IMG/VR virus record: IMGVR_UViG_3300028176_000002 | Coordinates: 32,497 to 96,496 of that record | Length of the DNA: 64,000 bases | Reading direction: 5' to 3' (one strand) | DNA from: a virus | Shown here: positions 27,087-35,458 of the stretch, one piece after another | Position numbering within the stretch: position 1 is the first letter of the stretch | Layout: the number at the start of each line of letters is the position of its first letter | The notes under the pieces: generated by a model | What the model saw: the letters and a program-made list of their open reading frames with translations, nothing else | What the model was told of the DNA's origin: nothing | Database searches by the model: none | Position numbers and translations under genes: made by a program

Positions 27087-27185
27087 TTATTCTCCTTTTA
27101 TTTTATAATAAATCAGTTTTCCAACAGATATTAAAACAAGCACTATAGAAATTAAAATCAATATCCCGCTTATAATTAAATTCAT
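27087..27185 (-). CDS. 32-residue membrane peptide
   Basis: MNLIISGILILISIVLVLIS is one hydrophobic helix with a basic tail. GGAAAGGAAAGAAGAA precedes the ATG. Function unknown. Confidence 0.45.
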   Translation of the reverse strand: MNLIISGILILISIVLVLISVGKLIYYKIKGE

Positions 27186-27304
27186 TTCTTCTTTCCTTTC
27201 CATGTATAATAACTGCAAGTATAAACTGTTCCTATGTTTTTACATTTCTTTTTACAGTCAACGCATAATCCCAGGAATATTTTTATTTTCTTATTCGAGG
27301 TCAT
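27182..27304 (-). CDS. 40-residue cysteine-rich peptide
   Basis: MTSNKKIKIFLGLCVDCKKKC has a CxxC-type pair and a later Cys; strongly basic. Overlaps both neighbours. Function unknown. Confidence 0.45.
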   Translation of the reverse strand: MTSNKKIKIFLGLCVDCKKKCKNIGTVYTCSYYTWKGKKK

Positions 27305-27410
27305 TTAATCTTTTAACTTCTTTTTCTAATTCTTCAATTGTATGCAAAGCATCACATAAGGGACAAATTCTTCCCTCATACGCAATATCGCAATCAGAAC
27401 AATAATCCAT
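27291..27410 (-). CDS. 39-residue zinc-ribbon/coil peptide
   Basis: MDYCSDCDIAYEGRICPLC is a full two-CxxC zinc knuckle, followed by a short charged helix. AAAGGAGGCAACTAAA precedes the ATG; a longer upstream frame has no such site. Confidence 0.55.
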   Translation of the reverse strand: MDYCSDCDIAYEGRICPLCDALHTIEELEKEVKRLNDLE

Positions 27411-27411
27411 T

Positions 27412-27660
27412 TTAGTTGCCTCCTTTAACATCGGTTTCCCATAAATAATCAAATAATTTATATGATTTACCATCTGAACTAGAATGATAAATTTGATTAG
27501 ATAACTGAACGTGTTTACCTAAACTTTCTAAAGGAATAGTCATTTTCTTTTTATTATAAGTAATAATTAATCCTTCTTTATTAAGAATACATTCATCTAT
27601 AATTGTACTCTTAACAGCGACATAACCTTTATACATCTTTTTAATTGTAATTTTTTTCAT
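27412..27660 (-). CDS. 82-residue hypothetical protein
   Basis: Starts MKKITIKKMYKGYVAVKS after GGGATTAAG. Beta-rich, ends in DYLWETDVKGGN. No family recognised. Confidence 0.5.
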   Translation of the reverse strand: MKKITIKKMYKGYVAVKSTIIDECILNKEGLIITYNKKKMTIPLESLGKHVQLSNQIYHSSSDGKSYKLFDYLWETDVKGGN

Positions 27661-27661
27661 C

Positions 27662-28054
27662 TTAATCCCATAGATAATTAAAATATTTTTCAAATAACAC
27701 TATACCCTTATGAAACTTATCTTTTAAAATCAAATATTCTTTACTCTTCGGATTTAAATTATCCATCATTTTTAGATTTGCTTCAAATCCTTTTATGATG
27801 ATAGTCAATTCTTTATTTGTAGGTTCGAGACCTTGATGATATGTCTTAATTTGTTTTAATCCACCAACAATTACAGTAGCCAAATAATTATCAAAATCCC
27901 ATGTGTCGTTGTCGGCATATCCTCTATAACCTCTCTGAAAAAACCAATAAATTCTTCTTGGTAACATATCTAAATATCTTACAGGTCTATAGTATAGCTG
28001 ATATTTAAGTTCGTCTAATATGGTTCTCTTAGTTAATTTATCAAACTTATTCAT
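27662..28054 (-). CDS. 130-residue hypothetical protein of phage type
   Basis: WFFQRGYRGYADNDTWDFD is a distinctive motif that I associate with small phage proteins of unknown role; the rest is helical. It lies in the DNA-metabolism operon. Confidence 0.6.
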   Translation of the reverse strand: MNKFDKLTKRTILDELKYQLYYRPVRYLDMLPRRIYWFFQRGYRGYADNDTWDFDNYLATVIVGGLKQIKTYHQGLEPTNKELTIIIKGFEANLKMMDNLNPKSKEYLILKDKFHKGIVLFEKYFNYLWD

Positions 28055-28055
28055 C

Positions 28056-28289
28056 TTATCCTCTCTTTTTAGTACCTTTAATAATCTTTAAAAATTGCTC
28101 ATTAATTTCATCAGTTTCAATCTTATTATAAATGCTTCTATAAATATCATTCGTCATTTGTTCTGCTAAAACAATTTTCTGATGAATTGTAGAATTCTTT
28201 TTAAATAACTTCTCTAACGTATCAAAAGATTTCTTCATGGATTGATAGACTTCATTTAAAATCTTAATCTGTAAAGTAAGGTCATCCAT
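28056..28289 (-). CDS. 77-residue helical/coiled-coil protein
   Basis: Almost all predicted helix (LQIKILNEVYQSMKKSFDTL and on), with heptad-like leucines. Function unknown. Confidence 0.5.
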   Translation of the reverse strand: MDDLTLQIKILNEVYQSMKKSFDTLEKLFKKNSTIHQKIVLAEQMTNDIYRSIYNKIETDEINEQFLKIIKGTKKRG

Positions 28290-28438
28290 TATAAACCTAT
28301 CTCCAATCTTGCATCTATTTCTGCAGTTAAATTATAAGGGCATGCATCACATGCATAAGGTTCAAAACAAACTGTTTCACCTTCATTAGTACATACACCG
28401 TTCATAATGTATGGAATATTATTATCCCAAACTATCAT
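28289..28438 (-). CDS. 49-residue cysteine-rich peptide
   Basis: MIVWDNNIPYIMNGVC with later CFEPYACDACP; four Cys can bind a metal. GGAAGGAGATATAAG precedes the ATG; the stop overlaps the next start (TAATG). Confidence 0.5.
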   Translation of the reverse strand: MIVWDNNIPYIMNGVCTNEGETVCFEPYACDACPYNLTAEIDARLEIGL

Positions 28439-28439
28439 C

Positions 28440-28739
28440 TTATATCTCCTTCCTAAGTAAAGGTAAAAATCTCTGTCTTCCGTGTCCGTAATTCTGAATT
28501 GATAATTTAAGCCAATCCTCTAATAACGAAATATATTCTGTATCGCCTCGAATAATTAAAATATTAATACATCCCATTATCTTTAATTCTTGTAAAACTT
28601 CTTCCTGAATACCATATCCGTGTTCTTTTACCATATAGTGTTCAGGTCTGACCTTTTTAATGAAAGTATAATCAACAGGATTATATTCTCCTGCGAGTAT
28701 AGTTGTATTTTTTCTTGGGTCATGACAATGAATAAACAT
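28440..28739 (-). CDS. 99-residue hypothetical protein
   Basis: A short alpha/beta protein (INILIIRGDTEYISLLEDW in the centre; basic end GHGRQRFLPLLRKEI). Coupled to the nuclease at 28739. Family not recognised. Confidence 0.5.
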   Translation of the reverse strand: MFIHCHDPRKNTTILAGEYNPVDYTFIKKVRPEHYMVKEHGYGIQEEVLQELKIMGCINILIIRGDTEYISLLEDWLKLSIQNYGHGRQRFLPLLRKEI

Positions 28740-29053
28740 TATTTCTCCTTAATTAACCGAAAAAATTCATCGCAATCTAAAGTTACTAATCTCCTACCAT
28801 TTACGTTTTCATGCACCATGAAGCAATATTTTGTTGTGTTAATCGGTAAATTATTATTGAGATGCAACCATACAGATTCTTTGATTGTGAAATCTTTCGT
28901 ATTTCTTTTTTTGCACTCAACATAACTAAATGAACTCATAATATCTTTCTGTTTACAATTCGTATAGAGCCTAGCATTAGGGTCTATTTCTTTAACCTTT
29001 AGTAATACGTATTCCTCAAGTTTATCGCCTATTTCCCGAGTCGTTTTACTCAT
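28739..29053 (-). CDS. small PD-(D/E)XK-type nuclease
   Basis: 104 residues. An early Glu helix (GDKLEEYVLLK), then KQKDIMSSF and YVECKKRN, which match the E...D...ExK layout of the restriction-endonuclease-like fold. This is the size of archaeal-type junction resolvases and of small phage nucleases. It might cut branched DNA or phage DNA ends. Confidence 0.6.
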   Translation of the reverse strand: MSKTTREIGDKLEEYVLLKVKEIDPNARLYTNCKQKDIMSSFSYVECKKRNTKDFTIKESVWLHLNNNLPINTTKYCFMVHENVNGRRLVTLDCDEFFRLIKEK

Positions 29054-29210
29054 ATTTTATAATATACCTTTGATTAATAATATCGTCAATAATCTCAATT
29101 TTATTTTTTACGTGCATTCCCAATAAAGAATAAAAACCCCACTTTAAACACTCCATCGTGGTTTTATGCATTTCAACGATATCGGAATATGTAAAAATTT
29201 TAGTTTTCAT
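29046..29210 (-). CDS. 54-residue hypothetical protein
   Basis: MKTKIFTYSDIVEMHKTTME and a helix-rich tail. Its stop lies inside the start of the PD-(D/E)XK gene. The ribosome binding site is weak, so moderate support only. Confidence 0.4.
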   Translation of the reverse strand: MKTKIFTYSDIVEMHKTTMECLKWGFYSLLGMHVKNKIEIIDDIINQRYIIKYE

Positions 29211-29211
29211 C

Positions 29212-29397
29212 TTAGATTAAAAATGGTTCCGAATCTGGAACTTCATTTAATGGATTCTTTTTCAATTGTGCATCTAACATAAGTGAAGCAATTACTTCCA
29301 AACAGTCATCACACATGCAGCCTTCCCATTTTAAACTTTTAGCTTTTACTAATACTTGTTCTTTTTCTTCCTTTGTCAATCTTTTCATTTCAGACAT
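29212..29397 (-). CDS. 61-residue hypothetical protein with CxxxC
   Basis: Helical start (MKRLTKEEKEQVLVKAKSL), a MCDDC cluster in the middle and a FLI end. Function unknown. Confidence 0.5.
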   Translation of the reverse strand: MSEMKRLTKEEKEQVLVKAKSLKWEGCMCDDCLEVIASLMLDAQLKKNPLNEVPDSEPFLI

Positions 29398-29398
29398 T

Positions 29399-29566
29399 TT
29401 AGACTCCTAATAATAACTTTAGTAATGAAAATTTATAATTATCACAATCTGAAACTTTATCTAATTCTATAATCTTAATTAAAACTTTTTTCCTGCAATC
29501 TAAACCAGAAACATCTGATTCATCACCGCAGTAGCAATATGTGCAGTATCTGCATGTTTTAAACAT
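29399..29566 (-). CDS. 55-residue cysteine-rich peptide
   Basis: MFKTCRYCTYCYCGDESD has four cysteines within 10 residues, then helix. TAATG overlap with the primase-helicase stop. Probably binds zinc; role unknown. Confidence 0.5.
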   Translation of the reverse strand: MFKTCRYCTYCYCGDESDVSGLDCRKKVLIKIIELDKVSDCDNYKFSLLKLLLGV

Positions 29567-31425
29567 TATACACCGCTTTCAGTTGTTAGTTCTTTAGTTT
29601 CGAAATTATATTTACATGGTATTGTTGAATTCCTATAGTTGCCCTTGGGGTCCCTCAATTTGTCGACCTGCCAATGACCACTACTACCATCTTCAGCGTC
29701 CATAAAATATCTAGCAGCTAAGGCTGGCATCTGAACTACCATTGATGGAGCGTACCAGTCAAAAGAAGCAGGTTTTAACTGCATAAAGATAACCAGAATT
29801 CCTCCTTTACGTGCCATTTCTTCCGTAAAGAATTTAAATATAGTATCTGTATTCTCTTTTTCTGACACTAATAACCAGTCTAGGATAGTAAATGCATTAG
29901 GTTCAATTTCAATCGACAATGGATTTCCGTGATATGCCTGATAGAAATCATTTTCTTTTAATCCTAATTTACTTGCGGTTTTTTGATACCTACTTCCAGA
30001 TTCGGAATAAATGTAGTAAGGCTTTATTCCTTGTTTAACTAATTGATGAATAAAATTCATACTGGTAGTAGTCTTTCCGGTTCCTGGAGTAGCACCTAAT
30101 AATATAATATCTCCCTCTTCAAAATCTTGCAAATATTCAAAGTAAGGCATCTTATATTTTAATGCTGTTCCGATTTTACCCCAGCTATCCGTCCATTCTA
30201 CTCTTTCTCTAACTTTATATCTACCTCTTGATAATCGAATCGCTTTTCCATCTTTAACAAATTTTGATAAATATTTATCTACTATTGCTCTAGATAATTT
30301 TAAATTATCCATGATATCTTTCGCATTGACATCATTTTGTAACATTTTTAAGTATTCATATATCGCTTGTTCTTGAGTTGTATCTTCGGCAGTTTTATAT
30401 TTATCTAATGAACCAATCATAGCCTGAATTGCTTGCTGAGGCATAGGGTTTTGTAATAAATTACGGTTCATTAAACTTAAAATAAACTCAGTCTGGTCTG
30501 CATTGAATTTATTTATTAAAATACCGCCTAATTTAGTAAATGTATCATTGCAACATCCATCTAAACCATTATTCACTAATTCAATTACACCGTCGGAAGA
30601 AGATGATATTTTAGTAGGTTCTTCTACCTTTCTACCTACTTCTACCTTCAATAATTCCAATAACTTAGCTTTTAATTCTGCAGGAATAATTTTGATTTCT
30701 GCGTCGATAGTTTTCCAATTATAATTTAAATTTTCTATCTTAGACGGTTGAATCAGTACCTGCCCACCGTCATTTCGGGTATCAATTTTTAAACCTGCAA
30801 TATTTACTGTCTGAGGAATATCTTTATCATACTTAAATACATAATGTGTTCCATGTGGAGAATTCTGCATTAATGTTTCTGCAGCAACTAATTCTGCTAG
30901 TAATATGTTTCTAGCTTCATTCTGGTCTTGATTAAAATCAACATCAATTACAGTTATTCCACTAACTTCACCGGTTCTAAGACCTAAGTTATAACCATTA
31001 TTCAACCATTTTATCCAATCCATTTTATCTAAATGAGTAACATTTGTCCAATCTTTCTCAATTGGATGCTTTCCGTTTTTAGCTATCGGGACTAAAGACC
31101 AAGCATTTTTCTTATATACATCTAATTCAGAATAAATATCTACTGCAAAAGAATTAATTAAATACTCTGTAATCTGAGCATCTGTATAATTCTTTTTATC
31201 CTCCTCTAGTATTCGGACTGCATCAAAAAAAGTTCCTCTCCAACCACATTGCATGCAGGTAATTTTTTGAGTACCTGAAATAGTTGTAGCTGTAGGACTT
31301 TTTCCAATGTATTTGTGTCCTGCTAGATTTGGACATGTAAATAGATTTTGTCCATTCTTACTTGTCTTCTCAAAAGTTTTTAATTTACTTTTAAGATAGT
31401 CGAATAACTTATCGTTAACATTCAT
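29566..31425 (-). CDS. prim-pol/helicase fusion (replicative primase-helicase)
   Basis: 619 residues. N-terminus: a zinc motif (CPNLAGH, CMQCGW). About 100-270: a bifunctional primase/polymerase-type domain (WSLVPIAKNGKHPI, VIDVDFNQ, SPHGTHYVF, QVLIQPS). About 340-420: helical linker. C-terminus: RecA-like ATPase with GATPGTGKTT (near 445). The usual DnaB-like Walker B is hard to see, and residues after it are short for a full helicase. It should prime and unwind DNA at the fork. Confidence 0.8.
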   Translation of the reverse strand: MNVNDKLFDYLKSKLKTFEKTSKNGQNLFTCPNLAGHKYIGKSPTATTISGTQKITCMQCGWRGTFFDAVRILEEDKKNYTDAQITEYLINSFAVDIYSELDVYKKNAWSLVPIAKNGKHPIEKDWTNVTHLDKMDWIKWLNNGYNLGLRTGEVSGITVIDVDFNQDQNEARNILLAELVAAETLMQNSPHGTHYVFKYDKDIPQTVNIAGLKIDTRNDGGQVLIQPSKIENLNYNWKTIDAEIKIIPAELKAKLLELLKVEVGRKVEEPTKISSSSDGVIELVNNGLDGCCNDTFTKLGGILINKFNADQTEFILSLMNRNLLQNPMPQQAIQAMIGSLDKYKTAEDTTQEQAIYEYLKMLQNDVNAKDIMDNLKLSRAIVDKYLSKFVKDGKAIRLSRGRYKVRERVEWTDSWGKIGTALKYKMPYFEYLQDFEEGDIILLGATPGTGKTTTSMNFIHQLVKQGIKPYYIYSESGSRYQKTASKLGLKENDFYQAYHGNPLSIEIEPNAFTILDWLLVSEKENTDTIFKFFTEEMARKGGILVIFMQLKPASFDWYAPSMVVQMPALAARYFMDAEDGSSGHWQVDKLRDPKGNYRNSTIPCKYNFETKELTTESGV

Positions 31426-31969
31426 ATCTGTCTCCTTTTGAAATATTATCTAGAGCCCACATGGGTTGTAAATTCAGGTAATGAAAACATTTAGATTGCT
31501 CTTCTGATTTAGTTAAATCGAACGAAGCACAAGGTCTAATGTGGTCGATGTGCCATCCATCGTAACCATAATTTTTCCAATCCATTCCCGCAGTAAATTT
31601 AGATTCAAGATGTTTCTTTAATTCTTCGATTGAACAACCGAGAAGTTTTAAAGTAACTTTACTTTTATTAATACCTTTTAATGATTTCCATAATCGTAAA
31701 CGCAAATTACCTAAAATCCTAAAACTAATATCAGTATTTTTCCTATTATTTTGATATTTTTGATGATATTCGTTGTATTTTGTAATATTGTTAGTTCGGT
31801 GTTTTTTCTTATAATCAGAAATAATTAATATATTTTTCTGATAATATTTACTTGAGTAATTTTTCAACCTCAGTTTTTTACTAATCATTAAACACATTTC
31901 AGAACAATATAATTGATGATTTGATTTTAATTCAAATAATTTTTTACATTCTTTACACGATTTTTTCAT
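31415..31969 (-). CDS. HNH endonuclease, family A (copy 2)
   Basis: 184 residues. CKECKK and YCSEMC at the N-terminus, a basic helical linker, LLGCSIEELKKHLES, then WHIDHIRPCASFDL, EQSKCF and YLNLQPMWALDN. Lies between the primase-helicase and the zinc-ribbon/OB protein, overlapping the primase start by 11 bases. Confidence 0.85.
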   Translation of the reverse strand: MKKSCKECKKLFELKSNHQLYCSEMCLMISKKLRLKNYSSKYYQKNILIISDYKKKHRTNNITKYNEYHQKYQNNRKNTDISFRILGNLRLRLWKSLKGINKSKVTLKLLGCSIEELKKHLESKFTAGMDWKNYGYDGWHIDHIRPCASFDLTKSEEQSKCFHYLNLQPMWALDNISKGDRYEC

Positions 31970-31970
31970 T

Positions 31971-32645
31971 TTAGTCTTGTTTTAAATAATCTAACAATGA
32001 ATCTGCTACAATTCGTGTAACCTGTGCAATACCTTCTGGGTCTAAACCGTCTAGGCATTGAGCACCGCATAATACTGCTGCTGCTGCATTTAATGCATTA
32101 CCTTTTTGAATCTGTGCGGTTTTTTCTGGAGTATCATAGCCACCAGATTTAGGTTTCCACTGTTTCTTAACCGGATTCTTTTTATTGCAAGGAAAACATT
32201 TAGTATATTTATCATCTTTTAATGCTACACCGCAGTCAACACATTTCGGACCGATTTCTGGACCGGGTGCATCTAATGCGGTGTTATTTTCTGCTGGTGC
32301 AGCTTTTGCTGCGATGTTACATTCATAACATTTTTTAAATTTACCATCTTTTAATTCTTTTCCACATTTTTCACATGCATATCCAGTCGTGGATGGTTTT
32401 GGTGCTTCTTGTTTAACTGGTTCAGGTGCTTTTTGGGCAACTGGAGCAGCATTAACTGTTCCACGAATATCAGAAACCTTTTTAATCTTTCCGTTTAATT
32501 CATAGACGACAACAACTTCAGCACCCTTTTCATATTTAGCTAAAATTGATGTGTCCGCACAATTAAACCAACCTTCTTGACCTGTAACCATAAAACCTTT
32601 CCCATTTCCTGCTTTGACTTGAATTGTACCCTTTAATTCTAACAT
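31971..32645 (-). CDS. OB-fold-like plus double zinc-ribbon protein, probable ssDNA-binding protein
   Basis: 224 residues. Residues 1-60 are strand-rich and OB-like (LKGTIQVKAGNGKGFMVTGQ). A Pro/Ala linker leads to two zinc ribbons (CEKCGKELKDGKFKKCYEC and a near repeat, CVDCGVALKDDKYTKCFPC). The end is DYLKQD, with the acidic tip seen in many SSB proteins. Its place beside primase, helicase and a FEN nuclease supports a replication role. SSB is inference. Confidence 0.55.
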   Translation of the reverse strand: MLELKGTIQVKAGNGKGFMVTGQEGWFNCADTSILAKYEKGAEVVVVYELNGKIKKVSDIRGTVNAAPVAQKAPEPVKQEAPKPSTTGYACEKCGKELKDGKFKKCYECNIAAKAAPAENNTALDAPGPEIGPKCVDCGVALKDDKYTKCFPCNKKNPVKKQWKPKSGGYDTPEKTAQIQKGNALNAAAAVLCGAQCLDGLDPEGIAQVTRIVADSLLDYLKQD

Positions 32646-32656
32646 TTTACTCCTCC

Positions 32657-32836
32657 TTATTTAATTGTGTCCATATCGTAGGCATATTTACCTACTATCA
32701 TTGTATAGTGATAATCATCATATTTGCCTTGACCGCCACAACTACAGCATCCTTTTCTTTTTGCAGTAATACCGTTTAATGTTTTATTGCATCTTCCGCA
32801 TACCATTTTTCTAATTTTCTTTATAACTTTAATCAT
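32657..32836 (-). CDS. 59-residue zinc-ribbon protein
   Basis: Starts MIKVIKKIRKMVCGRC after GGAGGAATA, overlapping the nuclease stop (ATGATTAA). CGRC and CCSCGG form a zinc ribbon. Function unknown. Confidence 0.55.
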   Translation of the reverse strand: MIKVIKKIRKMVCGRCNKTLNGITAKRKGCCSCGGQGKYDDYHYTMIVGKYAYDMDTIK

Positions 32837-33572
32837 TATTCCTCCGATATAATTTATCAATATCAGCAGCGATACTTCTATAAGGTAATTTTCTCGTATA
32901 CAGGTTCTTTGGTAAAAATGATTTAAATTTTTCTAATATTGGTTGTTCAATAAAATCCGGTAAAGGATTAATTAAATCTACAATTTTTTTTCTACGGTCA
33001 AACTCCATTTCTGACGATGGAACAGTAAGTAAATTATCGGATACGTCTCCATGAATCTTTTCCATTAAAACTTTCATAGGATTCTTTACTATTTTATATT
33101 TTTTAGTCATTGGCGAAAATATCTTTACATTTGGAAAGTTACATAACATTTCCCAGTCTTTATCACTTGAAACTAAAATAATTTCCCTATCGGTATAATA
33201 TCTGCATGCTACTGAAGCCCAATCATCTGCTTCCACTTTATATGTCTTGCAAAAATACCACGGTAATGCTAAATCTAAAACTTCAGTAAATTGATTAAAT
33301 TCATCATAAACAGTTTTCCACCATGTTGAATCCTCTTTTGACTCCCTAAAATCTTTACGTTGAGCTTTATAAACATTATCTATTTCTTTTCTCCATGAAC
33401 CATAATCTATTGCTGCGATTACGATATCATCTTTCCCTAAACCAATTTTCTTTAAGTAGCCAATACACATTCTTAAAAATGTATATGTAACTGGAACTTC
33501 CTGCATATGACGATAAGCAAAGATTGCTCTATGCATAATATAACCAAAATCCAATACTATAACTTTACTCAA
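32829..33572 (-). CDS. FEN/5'-3' exonuclease (T4 RNase H-like), TTG start
   Basis: 247 residues. DFGYIMHRA near the N-terminus, EADDWAS in the middle, SSDKD and HGDVSDN match FEN-type metal sites. Such enzymes remove RNA primers and flaps behind the polymerase. The start codon is TTG, with GAGAGGAAGAAA just before it; no in-frame ATG is nearer. Confidence 0.8.
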   Translation of the reverse strand: MSKVIVLDFGYIMHRAIFAYRHMQEVPVTYTFLRMCIGYLKKIGLGKDDIVIAAIDYGSWRKEIDNVYKAQRKDFRESKEDSTWWKTVYDEFNQFTEVLDLALPWYFCKTYKVEADDWASVACRYYTDREIILVSSDKDWEMLCNFPNVKIFSPMTKKYKIVKNPMKVLMEKIHGDVSDNLLTVPSSEMEFDRRKKIVDLINPLPDFIEQPILEKFKSFLPKNLYTRKLPYRSIAADIDKLYRRNND

Positions 33573-33672
33573 TTTCTTCCTCTCTACTATCGCAAAATAT
33601 AAATATAATAGATATAATCATACCTATATCGATAATTAATAATGCTCCTAAAAATAAACTAAAATTACTCAT
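33565..33672 (-). CDS. 35-residue membrane peptide
   Basis: MSNFSLFLGALLIIDIGMII is one hydrophobic helix with an acidic tail (SREEEIE). Its end overlaps the TTG start of the FEN gene, so it may serve translational coupling. Confidence 0.45.
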   Translation of the reverse strand: MSNFSLFLGALLIIDIGMIISIIFIFCDSREEEIE

Positions 33673-33748
33673 TTAATAATTCTCCGCAAGCAGAACATAG
33701 GTTCTGATTATCTTCACTTAAATTACCGCATTTAGGGCAAATTTTCAT
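33665..33748 (-). CDS. 27-residue zinc-knuckle peptide
   Basis: MKICPKCGNLSEDNQNLCSAC: two CxxC pairs 14 residues apart. Start and stop overlap its neighbours. Very short, so confidence is limited. Confidence 0.4.
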   Translation of the reverse strand: MKICPKCGNLSEDNQNLCSACGELLNE

Positions 33749-33915
33749 TTGATTATCTCCGAATGCATTGATGTTCTTAAATAAATATTTTCTACATCTT
33801 TCCTAATTAATTTTTGAAACCATCTATGATGACACTTTTTAACCAAGCAATAGCAGTTATCTGATATGTTATCCACTTGAATAAATATGCTATCGCACTT
33901 CGGACAACTTTCCAT
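33745..33915 (-). CDS. 56-residue zinc-binding protein, paralogue of 39285-39452
   Basis: MESCPKCDSIFIQVDNIS then CYCLVKKCHHRWF and ENIYLRTSM. The protein at 39285-39452 shares most of these positions (CPKC, CYCLVKKC, RWF, LIR, ENIYLRTSM). CGGAGAGATA precedes the ATG. Likely binds zinc; role unknown. Confidence 0.6.
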   Translation of the reverse strand: MESCPKCDSIFIQVDNISDNCYCLVKKCHHRWFQKLIRKDVENIYLRTSMHSEIIK

Positions 33916-34364
33916 TATCTCTCCGTTTTATTATATTCTTTACGATTAGCTTCAACTCTATCCTTTGTATCATAATAAAGACTCTCTGCGGATTTCAAGT
34001 ACCCACAAATCAAATCCCGGGCATTTCGATAGTTTCTAACCGCATCTTTCGCCTCTATCGTGGCACTGCCATCAGTGAATTTTACTCCGGTTGTTTCTGA
34101 ATTTAACTTTTTAGAAACATAAAACCTATATTCTTTCTGTTTCTTTAATGATAATGCTTTGCTGTATATTGGTTGGAGATTGGCTATTATCGCAGCCAAC
34201 TGTGTCTTAACGGTATTAAGTTCATCCGTAGTGGTTAATACTCCCCCGATTAACTGACCGCCAATGCTATCAATTTCATCAAAATAATCCTTGGCTAACT
34301 TTCCTAATAACTTGGCAATATCTTCGTCCGTTTCGAAATACTTAACAATCTCATTATAAAGCAT
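33915..34364 (-). CDS. 149-residue helical hypothetical protein
   Basis: Mostly helix with GGQLIGGVLTTTDELNTVK; charged end. Sits between FEN/SSB-type genes and an HNH gene, so it may be a replication accessory factor. Family not recognised. Confidence 0.55.
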   Translation of the reverse strand: MLYNEIVKYFETDEDIAKLLGKLAKDYFDEIDSIGGQLIGGVLTTTDELNTVKTQLAAIIANLQPIYSKALSLKKQKEYRFYVSKKLNSETTGVKFTDGSATIEAKDAVRNYRNARDLICGYLKSAESLYYDTKDRVEANRKEYNKTER

Positions 34365-34375
34365 ATTTCCTCCTA

Positions 34376-35017
34376 TTAGTGTTTAATCCTATTATCTCTC
34401 ATCCATAAAGGTTGGAGATTTGTATAGTGAAAGCATTTATACTGTTCTGTTTCTTTATCTAAATCGAAACTTGCACATGGAATTATGTGGTCTATCTCCC
34501 ATTTCCCGTAATTATCCCATGTCATACCATCAGCAAATAAATTACATAAATATACCCTCAAAAAATCGATATCACACCCAAGTAATTTTATAGTCTTCGA
34601 TGACTTTGAATTGTATCTTAATGCATTCCAAATTCTTTTTCTCATATTGCACAGTAGTCTAAAATTTATGTTATTTTTCTTTCTTAACTTCATATATAAC
34701 CGTGCTTTTAATTTTATTTCTTCTTTATGTGTTTTACGATAATTAACTTGATAATTCGATTTATATTCTTTTATTTCCTGTTTGTGTTTTCTATTATATT
34801 CTTTTTGTTTATTTAAAATCTTTTCTCTGTTTTTTATGTTATAATTCTTATGATTTATTTTTATTTTTTCCTTATTAACGGAATAATACTCTTTAGCGTG
34901 TTTTAATGTTCTCTTTCGATATTCGTCATAATTTATCTGACTACACTCATCAGAACAACATTTCTGATTATTGAATTTAGGAGAAAATTTTATTTGACAT
35001 GCCTTGCAAATTTTCAA
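34376..35017 (-). CDS. HNH endonuclease, family A (copy 3)
   Basis: 213 residues. CKACQIKF and CCSDECS, long basic repeats (KEYNRKHKQEIKEYK), LLGCDIDFLRVYL, WEIDHIIPCASFDL, YTNLQPLWMRDN. Family-A layout. Placed directly upstream of HNH-free genes for replication and downstream of bS21. Confidence 0.85.
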   Translation of the reverse strand: MKICKACQIKFSPKFNNQKCCSDECSQINYDEYRKRTLKHAKEYYSVNKEKIKINHKNYNIKNREKILNKQKEYNRKHKQEIKEYKSNYQVNYRKTHKEEIKLKARLYMKLRKKNNINFRLLCNMRKRIWNALRYNSKSSKTIKLLGCDIDFLRVYLCNLFADGMTWDNYGKWEIDHIIPCASFDLDKETEQYKCFHYTNLQPLWMRDNRIKH

Positions 35018-35223
35018 ACTTTTCTCCTTTTTTTGGCTTCTTCTCTTTTTTGTTCCGATGGCTTTATATAATAACGTCTCGCCTTCACTTCTTTTAATAT
35101 TCCTAATTTATCGACATTCTTGATGAAAGATTTAAGCATTCTTTCAAAATTATAGTCGATAGGAACATTTTCTGGAAGTTTTACTTCTGTCTTTTTAGTT
35201 TCTTTATCTCTAGGGTCTGCCAT
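35014..35223 (-). CDS. rpsU: ribosomal protein bS21
   Basis: About 69 residues. The core FERMLKSFIKNVDKLGILKE then RRYYIKPSE and a basic KREEAKKRRKV tail match bacterial bS21 (N-terminal strand, two helices, arginine/lysine tail). bS21 sits in the small subunit near the mRNA exit and affects initiation. Phage bS21 genes are known and are thought to be swapped into host ribosomes to favour phage mRNA. The start MADPRDKE is chosen over an upstream GTG; its ribosome binding site is weak. Confidence 0.85.
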   Translation of the reverse strand: MADPRDKETKKTEVKLPENVPIDYNFERMLKSFIKNVDKLGILKEVKARRYYIKPSEQKREEAKKRRKV

Positions 35224-35224
35224 A

Positions 35225-35458
35225 TTATTCACTCACGAACTGTCTGCCTTCTAGTTCTCCTGTGATTGTCTGGTCTACTTTTAAACCAGTTGTTACAAAT
35301 TCTCTATCTAATCTTAATTTTTTCCCAGCAATCTTTATTTCTACTCTACCCAACATTACTTTTCTCACTAACAAAATTACCGCCACACACGTAGTTCCTA
35401 CCAACGTTAAATCAATCATTGCAAAAATAATAAAAGCTGTTGTTAACTCGTCTCTCAT
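35225..35458 (-). CDS. 77-residue single-span membrane protein
   Basis: One strong span (FAMIDLTLVGTTCVAVILLV) then a soluble beta-rich tail (VEIKIAGKKLRLDREF). Overlaps the next gene's stop by ATGA. Function unknown. Confidence 0.55.
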   Translation of the reverse strand: MRDELTTAFIIFAMIDLTLVGTTCVAVILLVRKVMLGRVEIKIAGKKLRLDREFVTTGLKVDQTITGELEGRQFVSE

